Assembly (NCBI GenBank): GCA_949825065.1 | Contig: OX463849.1 | Location: forward strand, 29,810,043 to 29,874,042 | Direction of reading: 5' to 3' | From: Odontocerum albicorne | Lineage: Eukaryota; Arthropoda; Insecta; Trichoptera; Odontoceridae | DNA length: 64,000 bases | In this document: positions 1 through 11,454 of the stretch, piece after piece | How positions within the stretch are numbered: position 1 is the stretch's first letter | Layout: each line of letters begins with the position of its first letter | The notes under the pieces: generated by a model | The model's database searches: none | What the model saw: only the letters and a program-made list of their open reading frames with translations | What the model was told of the DNA's origin: nothing | Translations under genes and position numbers: made by a program

Positions 1-595
1 TGGTCGCATAAATCATTCAAATGACTATCCATCCCCATGAAATCCATAAACATATACGTGAGAACATGCCCACAAACCCCACAAAGACGGACAATCACCC
101 GAACATTATTTTTCATATAAAGTGAGATATCATCAATCAAAAAGAAAGGAAAGGATGGTGGAGAGGAAAGGAAAAGAAAAATCAGGAATGAAACACGTTA
201 TTTTACTGACTAGAAATTAAGAGTTTTTTCAGTCGCTTCTTAAAGCATGCCAAAGACGGAGCGAGTCTTATATTGGTTTGTAACAGATTCCAGAGTCTCA
301 CTGCATAGACAGAAAAGGACGACGTAAAGAAAGAAGAGCGGTGAACTGGAAAGGCCAATAAACAATCTCTGTTTGAGCGTAGCGCTAATCCATGATTGGA
401 AAGACGCTGAAAATTTTCGGCGAAATAAGAGGGTGCGGCGAGACAGTTAAGGGTATTATACAATAGAGACAGTATGTGAATTTGACGTCTATTTCTAACA
501 TTCAACCAGTTCAATGCCTTCTGGTATGAAGTTATATGATCGTACTTTCGTAGGTTGAAAATAAATCTTAGGCACACATTTTGAAGACGCTGTAA
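1..595 (-). mobile_element. LINE family F1, 3' fragment (runs off window start)
   Basis: The minus-strand frame at 203-577 (124 codons) reads as the C-terminal tail of a jockey/CR1-like non-LTR reverse transcriptase. It shows CLRFIFNLRKYDHITSYQK, then LALRSNRDCLLAFPVHRSSF, VRLWN and a basic end. This part lies downstream of the catalytic domain, so no polymerase motif is present. The stop is followed by a 3' UTR that continues past the window start. The DNA is nearly the same as 23288-23985 and clearly related to 13396-14225 and 15455-16150. It is 5'-truncated, as is usual for LINE insertions. The family is certain as a repeat; the clade assignment is inferred. Confidence 0.85.
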
Positions 596-883
596 TTTAC
601 CACTATTGATAGATATAAATTATTTCCTTGCTTTTTTTTTGCTTAAAATTTCAACGAATATATTTTTTGTTAAATACGTCACAAATAAAAATAGTTTAAT
701 AAATCAAATATAAGTTAGTTGATTGAAAGAAATTGCAACATAACAAAAAACCCGCCAGATGTGCTTCGAACAAGTTTAACCATGTTCATAAAATAATGAA
801 AATTAAGATAAAATAACATTTTGAATCTGTCAATAGTATTGTGGTCACATCCATCGTTCGAACGCTTTTGAGAAGAGTTCGTT
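596..883. other. AT-rich spacer
   Basis: I see no ORF, structural RNA or repeat that I can place here. Confidence 0.5.
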
Positions 884-891
884 CTCTAAAC

Positions 892-1961
892 CAGTGTTCC
901 CCAACCGGTGGTCCGCGGCCCGGTGCCGGGCCGCAGAGATTTTCCGCCGGGCCGCAAACAGTATGTCAAATTTCAAGAAATTCGCATTTTATGAGAGAGA
1001 GAAACTCCGCCCTACTAGAACATTTTTTGGACGAGGAATGATTGAGTAAACTCGCATATATGGCGGACATATTTAGTCTACTTAATGACCTTAATCTTTC
1101 TCTCCAGGGGTTTTGTACAAATATTTTTTAATTGAGAAATAAGGTCGATGCATTTAAAAAGAAGCTAGTTCTTTGGGTTTGTCGCGCAGGTACAAGTTGA
1201 GGATTTAGAAATGTTTCCACTTTTGCAAGAATTTTTAATTGCCGCTGACGTCGACAGGAAAGGTGTTTTAAATGTAATAAGTCAACACTTGAAGGCGCTG
1301 GTACTAAAATTTAATCAATGTTATCCCGAAAATGAGGATCCTCGTAAAGGAAATCTTTGGATTAATAATCCCTTCATGGAGGACATCATTTCATGTACTC
1401 TTACGAGTAGAGAAAAAGAACAATTAATAGAGTTGTCTTCGCATGTCACTCTGATATCCAGACACAAAACATTAACATTGCCTCAGTTTTGGATATCAGT
1501 GGAAGATGAATATCCATCTTTAAGCTGTAAAGCTATAAATTTATTAATGTCATTTTCAACAACCTATTCATGCGAAAAAGCATTTTCATCCATGTCCTCA
1601 ATAAAATCGAAACAAAGGAATAGGCTGGACGTGAATGCAGCACTTCGTCTGTCAGAGACACCACTGCAGCCAAGAATATCCAATATATTAGCAAAGATGC
1701 AACAGCAGGTTTCGCATTAGTTTGTTGAAAAAACCCCATTGTTTTTGTTAAATTTGAATTGTATCAGACAATGTTACAATTAAAATTGTTTAACTGTTAT
1801 ATGTATATTTGTTAATTATAGTTACATATGTCCATCTGTCACAATATAAGATTAAAAAAATATTAAATAAAAAAAACATTTTTATTTCAGTATTAGTGGT
1901 CCGCGAAATTTTTTTCCTTTTTTTTACCGGTCCGCGGGTCTAAAAAGGTTGGGGAACACTG
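892..1961 (+). mobile_element. hAT DNA transposon, internally deleted, with 8-bp target duplication
   Basis: The left end starts CAGTGTTCCCCAACC and the right end is its exact inverse. Both ends continue into GC-rich CCGCGG subterminal sequence. CTCTAAAC is present directly before (884-891) and after (1962-1969) the element, an 8-bp target-site duplication of the hAT type. The 1070-bp length is far below an autonomous hAT (about 2.5-4 kb). Only the C-terminal part of the transposase remains, so this is a non-autonomous derivative. Confidence 0.93.
1211..1720 (+). pseudogene. hAT transposase C-terminal remnant with dimerisation domain
   Basis: The 169-residue frame resembles the C-terminus of ZBED5/SCAND3-like hAT transposases. 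It reads MFPLLQEFL at the start. From about residue 95 it carries the hAT dimerisation signature FWISVEDEYPSLSCKAINLL followed by FSTTYSCEKAFSSM and KSKQRNRL. Upstream, 1042-1128 still encodes KLAYMADIFSLLNDLNLSLQ of the same protein. Stops at 1039-1041 and 1126-1131 and a frameshift before 1211 break it, and the RNase H-like catalytic core is largely missing. It cannot encode an active transposase. Other hAT members are possible; the superfamily is secure. Confidence 0.88.
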
Positions 1962-1969
1962 CTCTAAAC

Positions 1970-2640
1970 GATGCTTTATAAATTGCGATTTTAATATTGT
2001 TCTATTGATTTAAATAATAATTTTTTATTTAGCAAAATAAGGCCTAAAAATTAAAACAAGGATATCCTTAATAAATAACTAGTTCAATTGTTAAGTCTCT
2101 CATTTATATTTGTCTGATTGGTTGTAAAAGATAACCACCTGGCAATTAACCGCCGTTATTATACTAGAGTGAAGTATCAATAAATAAACAAATGATCAAT
2201 TCAAGGGAAAAATCTTCTTCAGAAATATAATATCAACAAACCGTTATGTTTAGTCTCTCCATTGAGAATCTCTCAATAAAAACAGCATTTCCCCATCTTC
2301 CACCAGCCCCCTGCCTTTTTCTAGTGTAGCGACACATGCGGATGCTTTATTCCGGCAATAACCGTACAATTGACCCTCTTCTCCCGTGTTTATGTCCCTT
2401 ATTCCTTCTCCATGTCGGTTATTCTTATTGATGGCGCATCCCGCCCAACCCTCCATCAAACACAGTCGTCTTTGATATCCGACTAAATTCACGCACTCTG
2501 CTCCTAGGCTCTGCGTTACTGTAACATTTTTGTCCTACACTTTTTTTTTATTTTAAAAATTTCTGTTTAGTTGGTTAATTTTATACAAAAATATAATGAA
2601 TTAAATAAATATATTTAAGCGCATATTGTTCCAAATGAAT
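1970..2640. other. Unassigned stretch with a GC-richer patch at about 2265-2520
   Basis: Most of this is AT-rich and featureless. The patch 2265-2520 has a balanced base composition unlike its surroundings and holds an 80-codon minus-strand frame (2250-2492). I do not recognise that frame, so I do not call it a gene. The patch could be a unique host fragment or an unlisted transposon. Confidence 0.35.
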
Positions 2641-2870
2641 ATATTACTAAGGTCCTGAAATTCTGACCTGAACAACTTGGGGGATGTATACATAGAAACA
2701 CCCTCTTAGTTGTTCGGAAGGTAGAGGTATCATATTAACTGTCGTCGTTACTGGGCCTCAAAGTCAAGGGTGGATAGTATCCCTGGCTTTATCCAAGCGT
2801 CTTCTTACGGGAGATCTTTCATTACAGATCACCAGAGAGTGGAAAATCCTTTCGATTGGGTGTCCACTTT
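2640..2870. repeat. Interspersed repeat fragment sharing a motif with 48236-48330 and 59130-59190
   Basis: The stretch near 2738-2770 (GTCGTCGTTACTGGGCCTC and following bases) recurs in diverged form at 48273-48303 and, inverted, at 59148-59182. The shared piece is short and no ends can be set, so the extent is approximate and the repeat class unknown. Confidence 0.45.
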
Positions 2871-2959
2871 TTTTGTTTGCTTAGTTGTAATTTAGAATTA
2901 ATCTGATTTGTTTGTTCCGGGTAATTGTTTGAGACATATCGCGTCGTCATTAGTTTATT

Positions 2960-5090
2960 TCAAAATCTTCATATTTTTCTTCTTATTTTAGGCCTGTCGG
3001 CCTGTTATAGTCCTGCATCATTGTTTCCCGCTTGTGACGTCGCCTGCCAGCTGTCTTGCCATATTTTGGGAGGTCATCCTGGAGGTCTGCTTGCTTGGGG
3101 GATATTGTCCCTGTCCATTCTTACGGTTTTTGGTACCGCCATTCTGGATGCATGTTCGTTCCAGAACCTTCTTTTCTGTCGTCCTTATCTGACAATATCT
3201 TCAACTTCGCACATCCTTTGGATTTCTGTGTTTCGTACTCTATCACGAAGGGTTTTGCCAGCGATACTCCTGAGTACTTTCATTTCGCTGGTTTGAAGGA
3301 GATTTTTGGTTATGACAGTGTCGGCTATGGACTCTATGCTGTATGTCATTATGGGGCGGACACAGGTCTTGTATATCCTCACCTTGCTATTGATGTTCAT
3401 ATACTTGTTTTTCCAGATAGTGTTATTTAGACATCCGGAAATAGCTGCGGCCTTTTGTGATTGTTCAAGCGATTCGCCATAGAGGTCATTATTGCACATT
3501 ATGCTAGCACCCAAGTATTTAAATTTTGTTACTTGTTCAATTGGTGTCTCGTTGATCGCCACACTGCATCCAACTTGCTCTCTGGCTAGAGTCATGCATT
3601 TAGTCTTGGTGATGAAGATATACATGTCGTATTTTTTGGAAGCAGTGTGGAATCGATGTAGCATTTGTTGCAGGTCTTTCTCTGATTCGGCTATGATGGT
3701 GGCATCGTCAGCATAGCATATGATGTTAAGCATATTATCGCCCATCTTGTATCCCAGGTTAAGGTCGGCAACTTCTTCTATAATTTTATCCATAACCAAG
3801 TTAAATATAAATGGGCTTAAACTATCTCCTTGTCTTACCCCGGTTGATGTTGGAACATCAGTAGAGAGTTCTCCGTCTACGCGAAATCTTGTGGAGCTAT
3901 TTAGGTTTATGTCTCTAATGGGTCTGGCGATGGAGGGTGACACGTTCCTTTCTATCAAATGCCTTGGTCAGATCGATAAAAGCAAGGTAAGCAGTTTTGT
4001 TGTATTCCAAAGGTTTTTCTTTAATTTGCCGCAGTATGAATATAGCATCTGTAGTAGATCTGTTTGTTCGAAATCCTTGTTGTTCATCTCTATTTTCAAT
4101 TTGTTGTTCTAATTTTACTCTTTGGATGTTGGTGAAGAGCTTGAGAAATGCGCTTAAAAGAGATATTTCTCTATAGTTACCAGGGTCAGATTTTTGTCCT
4201 TTTTTGAAGATGGGAATCGTTAAACTGGCCCTCCATTCATCTGATATTGTTGCAGTTTCAAGGATCAAGTTGCAGAGTTTGTGGAGACTTTTCGCTAGTT
4301 CTTCGCCGCCATATTTTATAAGTTCGTTTGGTATATTATCCTTCCAGGAGCTTTTCTATTTTTGAGTATTTTCATTTATTGTCTAATTTTACTCTCCTCC
4401 AATGTTGTGGGTTCGTTAGTTATTATATTTGGAGTTGCTGGTGGAGATGTGTTGTTAAACAGGTCTTTAAAGTAGTTTTCCCATTCCGCTACAGAAATTT
4501 TGTTAGTTTGAACGTATTCATTAATTGGTTTCTTTTTATCTCTTAGCATCTTCCATACTTTCTTTTGGGCGCTATAGAGATCACGCTCCATATCTTTGGT
4601 GAACTTTCTCCAATATTCTTTTTTTATCTCTCTGATTTCGGAGTTTACTCTGTTTCGGACAGTTACATAACATATTTGGCGTATTCTTCTCTAGATGGGT
4701 TGCTTCTACAAGTCAAGTAACTTTTCTTTTTATCCTCTGCGAGCTGCCGTACATCGTCATTAAACCATGGTTTGGTGTTTCTCTTCGCATTGACATTTAT
4801 GTTTCTTTTTCTTAGAGCCTCCGTGGCAGCTTTGTCAATTTCTGATTTTATCTTTTTCCATACTTGATTAATATCATCGGAATCTAGTATTGGATTATCA
4901 ATGAGATTTTGGGACAGTCTATTTTGATATAATAGACGAGTGTTGTTATCACCGATGGATTCTATACTGAGTTTGCTGATTATCTTCGGAGGTTTGCGAA
5001 TTCTTTTTGGTCTTTCAATACTCAGCTTACAGAGAACAAGGTGATGGAAATAAGATGTTAAAATGCTGTCTATGGAAAATCTTCTTTGTA
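2960..5090 (-). pseudogene. RTE-type LINE, 5'-truncated, frameshifted
   Basis: Read on the minus strand, the pieces run in order from the end of an endonuclease domain (HHLVLCKLSIERPKR near 5030) through a linker (4663-5020, 4376-4591). Next come the RT fingers (3915-4268, DPGNYREISLLSAFLKLF and AFIDLTKAFDR). The palm/thumb block (3185-3958) has GVRQGDSLSPFIFNLVMD and the catalytic box YADDATIIAES. The tail holds KVLRSIAGKTLRDRVRN. A further frame at 2990-3185 continues with NEHASRMAVPKTVRMD. At least three frameshifts or stops separate these blocks, so it is dead. The YADD box is intact. It is the same family as 36070-37135. RTE clade is inferred from the tail. Confidence 0.88.
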
Positions 5091-5149
5091 TATAGCACTT
5101 AAACATGCAGGCACGTGTCTTAATTATTACGGCACAATTCATCAAAACT

Positions 5150-5414
5150 ATTCTAAAAAACTATACTCATAAAATGTTCCAAATATTTTCTGTTTCTATC
5201 GGATACGAGAGAAATATGAAGAAATAAATCATTTTGAGAAAGCAATAACGCAATCTATAAATCAAATCGGTTATGGTTCTTTTACATTTTTGGTCACCTC
5301 ACCATACTGATACTTTATAAGAATTGTTTGTTTGTGTGTGCGGATGTGCTAATATACGACATTCACATTATTTGTTTTTATTTTACGTGTAAATTCTCGT
5401 AAATGTCAACTTTG
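5150..5414. other. AT-rich spacer
   Basis: No ORF or recognised repeat. Confidence 0.45.
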
Positions 5415-5585
5415 AATTATTTCGTTGTATACTGTGCAACCTGGCGAGTTTATTGCCATGAGGCAATCTTTTTAAAATTAAACATAAAATGTCATGTGAA
5501 AACCAGACTATCTATGTTCCTATGAGATCCGAACTCGCGCTCCTGGCCTGGAAAACATGTTTTTCTAATTAGGTCATGGTTTGCA
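5415..5585 (-). mobile_element. tRNA-derived SINE, family A
   Basis: On the minus strand it has a degraded tRNA-like head (A-box region near 5570, B-box region near 5530). The family core ending in AAAACCAGACT follows. The tail rich in GCAATAAACTCGCCAGG then TATACAACG lies near 5425-5470. It matches 19555-19765 throughout. Confidence 0.7.
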
Positions 5586-5935
5586 AGGATTCGTCAGGAG
5601 AGTGGGTATGTTCGATCGAAATCCAAAAAAAATATCTTAACTTTCCCATCATATCTGGGTAGCGATCTGGTTAGCGATCATTCACGTTAAATTCATCAAA
5701 ATCGTTAGGAGAGTGGGTATGTTCGATCGAAATTCAAAAAAATAATCTTAATTTTCCCATCATATCTGGGTGGTAGCGATCTGGTTAGCGATCATTCACG
5801 TTAAATTCATCAAAATCGTCAGGAGAGTGGGTATGTTCGATCGAAATCCAAAAAAATAATCTGAACTTTCCCATCATATCTGGGTAGCGATCTGATTAGC
5901 GATCATTTATGTTAAATTAATCAAAATCGCACTTC
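5585..5935. repeat. Tandem repeat, about 115-bp unit, three copies
   Basis: Copies start at about 5588, 5704 and 5817, each with AGGAGAGTGGGTATGTTCGA and ending in a block with GTTAGCGATCATTCACGTTA or close variants. Units differ by a few substitutions and small indels (the middle copy has an extra GGTA). No ORF spans it. It looks like a small satellite segment. Confidence 0.9.
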
Positions 5936-6209
5936 AAATAATAACCAAACGATACAATTTTTAATGAAAGTTTAAAATTTTACCACTTGGGATTAGCTTA
6001 TTTTCAATACAAACAAGTTTATACAGGAAAAGTTTGAAAAACACTTTTTTTCATATGTAAGTGATTCGAAATAAATTTCATAGAATCTGAGAAAGCATGT
6101 AGTATGAATAGTATTTTCGGTCTTAAAAATATTTTATTAAGCGAAATATTTTATGTCCTTCCTAAAAATGTCACAAATCGAAGATATTTTTGTTCTGAAA
6201 TTAGTTCCT
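5936..6209. other. AT-rich spacer
   Basis: Nothing recognised. Confidence 0.45.
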
Positions 6210-6497
6210 CAGTCAATTTTCTCCGAGAAAACTTTCAGGGATGAATGTGTACTTATGGTTGATGTATTGAGCTGGATCAAGAAGAGCACTCCGAGATAGT
6301 TTGAATATCTAGAATAGGGATGAACGTGGATTGAAGTATGTTGATTATATGATAATGTTAGGAAAGAATGAATTACAGAGTTTGATGAAGTAAATTGTAT
6401 GAGCGACGTGAATACAAATGTCTTCAATGTAGCAAAATTCTAAGTTATGATGATTAAACGTGTGATAGGAAAAGTGAATGTGATATATGGGGCAGCA
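6210..6497 (+). mobile_element. Possible degenerate LINE F2 fragment
   Basis: Several words resemble the F2 LINE plus strand. The clearest is ATATATGGGGCAGCA at 6484-6498, which recurs at 7335-7348 inside a better F2 piece. The mariner remnant follows immediately at 6501. Weak; it could be chance similarity. Confidence 0.35.
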
Positions 6498-6500
6498 ATA

Positions 6501-7063
6501 AAGGGTTTTTGAAATTGAGTGGTTTTTTTAATTCTAATTTTTTAAATTCTTGAATAAAACACACAATTTGCTTTGATTTCAAAAACTTTTTATTGGTCAT
6601 TGAAGTATAATGTATGAGATTTAAATACAAAAAACAATATCCGCCAAATGTCCACCTCTTGCAGCTCCACAGATGTCCACTCTTTTGTCAAAATTTTCGA
6701 TGACATTTTGGTATAATTGCGGTTCTAACTCACCAATAACGCGAATAATTTCGTCCTTCAGCTCAGAAATTGATTGGAGGTCATTGTTATAGACCACGCT
6801 TTTCAAGTAACCCTAGAGAAAATAGTCCAACGGTGTCAGATCACATGATCTTGGTGGCCAATTAACATAACCGTTTTCGGAGATTACAATACATGAAATA
6901 ATTCAATAATTTGAACGCGTTGTTGTATTGCATACGACTCCATTATTATAAATATCATACATTACACTTTTCAAATGTCACAAGACCCAGGAAAGTTCGC
7001 GATGCCATCTGTGTTTTATCCAAGAATTGAAAAAAAAACGTTCAATTTGAAAGACCTTTTGTT
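6501..7063 (-). mobile_element. Tc1/mariner-type element, internally deleted, copy 1
   Basis: The ends are inverted: TTTTTGAAATTGAGTGG on the left and GTCTTTCAAATTGAACG inward from the right. TA dinucleotides flank both sides (6499-6500 and 7064-7065). The minus frame 6621-6806 encodes a mariner-like transposase C-terminus with KSVVYNNDLQSISELKDEI, then NFDKRVDICGAARGGHLAD. The catalytic triad is absent. It is homologous along its length to 45060-45587. At about 560 bp it is less than half an autonomous mariner. Confidence 0.82.
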
Positions 7064-7189
7064 ATAGCAAGTTCAGGAATTGTGGTATGAAGTCAGAGTT
7101 TTCTCTGATGATAGAGTTATGAGGGGTATTAAATGACATCTAGCGGTAGAAAACAATATGAATGGAGTATTTACATGATAATATTCTGA

Positions 7190-7595
7190 AAAAAAAACTA
7201 AATCAAAACTTGCTAACGTTGTCCATAATAGCATTTCAGTGTCCATTTTAATGTATGGCACTGAAACGTGGAATCGGAAAAAGACTCAAAGGAGCCGAAT
7301 AAATGTTTTAGAAATTCGGACAGTGAGATTTAATATATGGGGCAGCAATGTATTACAGAATACGAAATGAAGTGATTAGGGATTAATGATAAACTTAAAG
7401 CTGATGTGTTAAATCATATAAAGGTGAGCACTTGGATATAGTTTGGACATGTAGAACAAATGAATGAAAAACGATTAACAAAACAAGTATATACCATAGT
7501 GTAAAGTAGGAGGTATAATAGAAGAAGACCAAGTATGGTTGGAAAATTTACTCTTATTGGAAAGGCAATGTACACATTTTCAGACTAATAAAACT
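7190..7595 (+). mobile_element. LINE family F2, C-terminal fragment
   Basis: Translated with frameshifts it gives SILMYGTETWNRK, a typical non-LTR RT thumb sequence. The F2 block with LKADVLNHIK, FGHVEQMNEKRL and a basic GRRPS stretch follows. It matches 52250-52660 and the complements of 10315-10770 and 30885-31500. It has many stops and is non-functional. Confidence 0.75.
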
Positions 7596-7599
7596 ATCG

Positions 7600-8015
7600 A
7601 TTAAATAAAATAAAAGGAAAATTCAATAACACATTTCAAAGACTTTTATTTTGTTAAATTAGTACACGTCTTTCACCATAAAATGGCCTTGTCAAACTGT
7701 CACCATTGTATGGTCAAACATCTGTCATCAATTTAATAAAAAAATATACAGAACTATCAAACACATTTAATTTATTTTTCCTGAATATGGAACTCGATGA
7801 ATTGAATTTTGACATCACTTATTTATTAAAAAAGTTCTTCGGTTTTGAGCCATCATAGCAAACAACTGAAAAAAATACACGAACTTGAAAGTGTGTAAGT
7901 CCAAACCAAATAAATATTAAATTGAATAATTTGGTTGTTACTTTGCGGAATTCCATATTAGAGTATTAAACAAGAAATCAAAATGAAAAATAATTATTGT
8001 TATTCAACTTAAACT
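7600..8015. other. AT-rich spacer
   Basis: No ORF or recognised repeat. Confidence 0.45.
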
Positions 8016-8017
8016 AC

Positions 8018-8165
8018 TTTTCTTTAGAATCAACTGGTTTTATTTTTGTAATATTTTTAAATTGTATATAATACCTGGTTCGAATCTTAAGTAAGAAGCC
8101 TTTGAGGGGAGTCTGATCGCGAAACTACGCTGTATAAATTGTCATTTTATTACTATCATAAACTT
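8018..8165 (+). mobile_element. tRNA-like SINE, family B
   Basis: A B-box-like word (CTGGTTCGAATCTTA, 8077-8091) is followed by the family core with CCTTTGAGGGGAGTCTG and CGCTGTATAAATTGTC. The same order is seen at 26480-26690 and 27840-28115, and inverted at 18045-18140. Confidence 0.6.
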
Positions 8166-8329
8166 CACTAATGCGACATGTTAGAAAATGTCAAATTTCA
8201 CGTTTTTTCCTAAGGTTTAACTAACTTTTTCAATTATTTTGTTAGCTTAATTTAACTAAAAACGCGTATATAGGTTTTAGAAAATAAGTGAGACATCTGG
8301 TTTTTTACAGGTTATTTGACATGAGTATC

Positions 8330-9030
8330 ATCATCCTCATCATTGTCAATCAGGGTCAATCCACTGCTGGATGAAGGTCCCCCAAGTTGATTCCAAATAG
8401 TTAATTTTTTTGCTCGTTGGTGCCATGTGATGCTGCAATGCTTTCTGATGTCTTCTTCTGGGCCTCTTTATGCCTCTTGGATACCATTGGATTATTTCGG
8501 ACGTCCATCGGGAATCTGAAATTCTGGCTACGTGTCCTGCCCATTACCACTTCATTTTCTTGCACACCTTTATTACGCCTTCTTCCTTTGTTTTATTGCG
8601 AATCCAGGTGTTTCGTTTACGGTCTCTTTTAGTATATCCCAACATACATCTCTGTATGCTCAATTGTGCAGTCTAGAGATTTTGTGTGTTCTTTGCTGTG
8701 AGCGTTCATGTCTCACAGCCATACGTAAGTGCTGGGAGAAAACACTGGTTGTTTCGCTTTAAGGATATTGGGAGATTATTTTTGAACATGTTGTTCAAAC
8801 ATCCAAACGAGTTCAATTCTAGTTTTGTCCTTGTTTTGCCTTCTCGATGCCTTGTGTTTTTAAAGCTTCAAGTATGACAACTTTTTTGACTGAATCAAAT
8901 GCTTTTTCGTAGTCCACAAAGGCTAGGTATAGAGGAAGTTCGTATTCTTCACTACGTTCTATTATTTCCCGCAGCACTTGAATATGATCCATAGTACCGA
9001 AACTCTTCCTGAATCCAGCTTGTTCACGTG
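8330..9030 (-). pseudogene. RTE-type LINE with internal deletion
   Basis: On the minus strand, 9030-8860 encodes RT fingers (EQAGFRKSFGTMDHIQVLRE, then LPLYLAFVDYEKAFDSVKK). The sequence then jumps directly to the thumb (LTYGCETWTLTAKNTQNL at about 8690-8730). The C-terminal tail carries GRTRSQNFR. The end is DLHPAVD-like near 8350. The palm with the YADD box is missing, so the copy carries a deletion of several hundred bases. Reading frames are also broken. It is the same kind of tail as at 33390-33655. Confidence 0.78.
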
Positions 9031-9436
9031 GTTAGTTAGTGTCAAAAGATTAATTAATTAAGTTAATTAGTTAATTAAGATTTTGGTAAAAAAAATTAAA
9101 AAGTGTGATAACATGATGATCGGACGGCAGTTCTTAAGATCCTCATGATTGTCTTTCTTATGGAGAAGAATTGTGGTTTCATATAAACACACGTACAAAC
9201 GATTTTACAACAGCTGTTAGCGAAACAAGACAACTCTGATATAAAAATATATTGACATAATTTTATCAAAACTCCGAAAAACTCGACCAATTCCCTTTCA
9301 AATGTAAAGTGAGAAAAGTCATATATTGCACAGTATTTTAAATTATCGCATCGAAATGCTAAGTAACATATATGTATTATATACACATTAAACAATTATA
9401 AGTTAAGACAATTATATAAAACACAAGAACTAAAAA
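9031..9436. other. AT-rich spacer
   Basis: It contains only a short TTAATTAA-type palindromic run near 9050-9080. The 99-codon minus frame 9096-9395 has no recognisable domain. Confidence 0.45.
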
Positions 9437-9556
9437 TCGATGATGATATTTTCGAATATGCCATGAGTCGATGGTGATATTTTCGGATATGCTTTAAGTC
9501 GATGGTGATATTTTCGAATATGCTATAAGTCGATGATGATATTTTAGAATATGCTT
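9437..9556. repeat. Tandem repeat, about 39-bp unit, three to four copies
   Basis: GATGATATTTTCGAATATGC recurs with small changes (for example GATGGTGATATTTTCGGATA) about every 39 bases. Confidence 0.88.
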
Positions 9557-9784
9557 CAAAATTAAATCTTTTTCAACCCAATTGAAAGGGCCAATTTCTG
9601 AGACAGTAATTTTTTTTCGGATTTCCCACCTGACATGTTTAACCACGATCTCTTATTACATTACAACCACGTAATAATATTTTCCGAAACAATATAATGA
9701 TGTAGTTGTAATTCAAAACATCGTTGATAGCCCCACTATACAGTTGTTGACTCAAATTTATTACTATATTCTGCTAAAAACAGA

Positions 9785-10205
9785 CTGAATCTTCTACAAT
9801 TGAAATGTGTTAACATCAATTTGCTTACGACAGTTGCAGTGAAAATATATCGATAATAAAAATACAAAAATTGGGTAACTTCTTGTCTTTTCTGGAAGCC
9901 GGGGTGCTCCCGTCAGGGGGCTGTGGGGCGGGTCGGGACGATCGGTAGGACGCTGGAATCTTGACGATTTCGCCAAGGCCGTTGATGTGAAACAGAATCC
10001 CTTTGGGTATGTTGCCCATAACATCTCGGGCTAAATTCGACGACATATTGAGGTGGGAGGGGCATAAACAAACTATAGTAAATATAACTACACAAATACT
10101 TCCTCAAAGTATACGCAGATAAACACCCCACCCACACAGATAACATAACAGTGGAAAATGTTATCCCTAAAATCACTGACAGATTAGACTAAACACGTGA
10201 TGATA
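9785..10205 (-). pseudogene. Unrecognised ORF 'X', minus-strand copy
   Basis: The minus-strand DNA from about 10205 to 9870 is clearly homologous to the plus strand at 11706-12070, so the two form an inverted pair. In frame it starts with a hydrophobic, membrane-segment-like stretch (ITFSTVMLSVWVGCLSAYT), a basic LRKYL, then LFMPLPPQY. After a frameshift it continues ARDVMGNIPKGILFHINGLG, EIVKIPAS and a proline-rich, basic end. I do not recognise the family. Proposed order: single membrane segment, short linker, proline-rich tail. It could be a decayed retrocopy of a membrane protein or part of an unlisted transposon. Confidence 0.5.
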
Positions 10206-10314
10206 TTTTCAATATAAATAAAATAACTCGTTTTCTCTCTCTCTCTTTATGTCTATGTTGGTGGACATTTTTGACGAAGATGTTGTTGAGTTCAGGAGGG
10301 TCCTGCTCCGACAT

Positions 10315-10770
10315 AAATAAATACATACATACCACCACACAGTTTCCCTTCTAAGTGAGGCAGAGATGACAGAGCGCCAGATCTTCCTATCTCGACACAC
10401 ATATTTCCCCTCTTCCACATCCATACAGCTTCTCACAAGGCTTCAACGATTTCTCTAAAGTCTAACTTTTCTTTATTTCCCAATATCATTCACTTGATTG
10501 AACGTACTTTCCTTGGTCTACGTTTACAATACATTCCCCTCCCATTTTCTCTGTGCATTTGTTTAGTTAGTCTATCTTCATTCGTTCCTTCTACATGCCC
10601 AAACCATTTCAGCGTTTTCTTCTTCACCTTATGTAACGCATCCGCTTTAAGTTTATATTCATCCCTAATCAATTCAACCCCCATTTTTTCAAGCATTGTT
10701 ACCTTGTGAAGTCTTCTTAGTTCACGGACTTCTATAGTATTAATCTGCTTTTTTCTGTCTCATAAAAAAA
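10315..10770 (-). mobile_element. LINE family F2, C-terminal fragment
   Basis: The minus frame 10490-10696 gives EYKLKADALHKVKKKTLKWF, GHVEGTNEDRLTKQM and a basic RRPRKV stretch. The frame 10209-10436 continues with MDVEEGKYVCRDRKIWRSVI. The 3' end (left side) has a TATG-type tail, seen here as CATACATACC at 10325. This is the best-preserved F2 C-terminus in the window, with the order WFGHVE, basic patch, CRDRKIWRS. It contains no catalytic RT motif. Confidence 0.82.
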
Positions 10771-11454
10771 AAGATTAGCAATATTTACTTTTTATGCACT
10801 AGATTAACATTAGAATTAAGTTCTTCACTTATTATGTTTAAAAGTTGATACTTATCAGGTATCGGTCACGTTTTTTCTTGTTTTATGAGTGGCTGTAGTA
10901 AAAACAGTTTTATGCAATTAGTTCAAAGCGATATCAAGTTAGTTAGCAGTGCATAATATTGAAAGTTCAGGGCTTCCAGCATAATCTGCGATGAAGAGCA
11001 CGCATGCAAATTACATCTGAAGTGGCTCTTAGTGCAGCACTGATGGCATATTTGATTTCTCTCCTTTCAGGGCCGAGGCACCTACACCTACAGTTGTGGT
11101 TCAAATATTATATTATTTTACGCACAAAATATGTTTAGTCTTAAAACTGCTGTCGATGTTCTTCAGAATGACAACATTCTTGGTCTAGTTTGTAAGACCC
11201 CAGTTTTCCAATCCAGGGTTTGTTTTGTTAATTTGTCAATAATTCTAACATTTTCGAAAATGGGCTGTAGCCTGGTTTTCAGTTTAGATTTTTTTTAACT
11301 TTTCTGGTAGATTGGAAGAGTTTACCATTTGGCAATGAATAAGGCATGTTATACTGTATACATCGAAAGTATAATACGATACAAAAATCGAATTAAAAAT
11401 ACACATCTTCCTTCAAAGATTCAGTTTGATTTTCCTGGCTTTCCATCACCTTTC
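10771..11454. other. Unassigned stretch
   Basis: No convincing ORF or repeat. A 60-codon frame at 11329-11511 overlaps the next feature in another frame and is not supported. Confidence 0.4.

Noticed and set aside
2925..4112. Plus-strand frames of 74-130 codons
   Set aside because: They are antisense shadows of the minus-strand RTE LINE.
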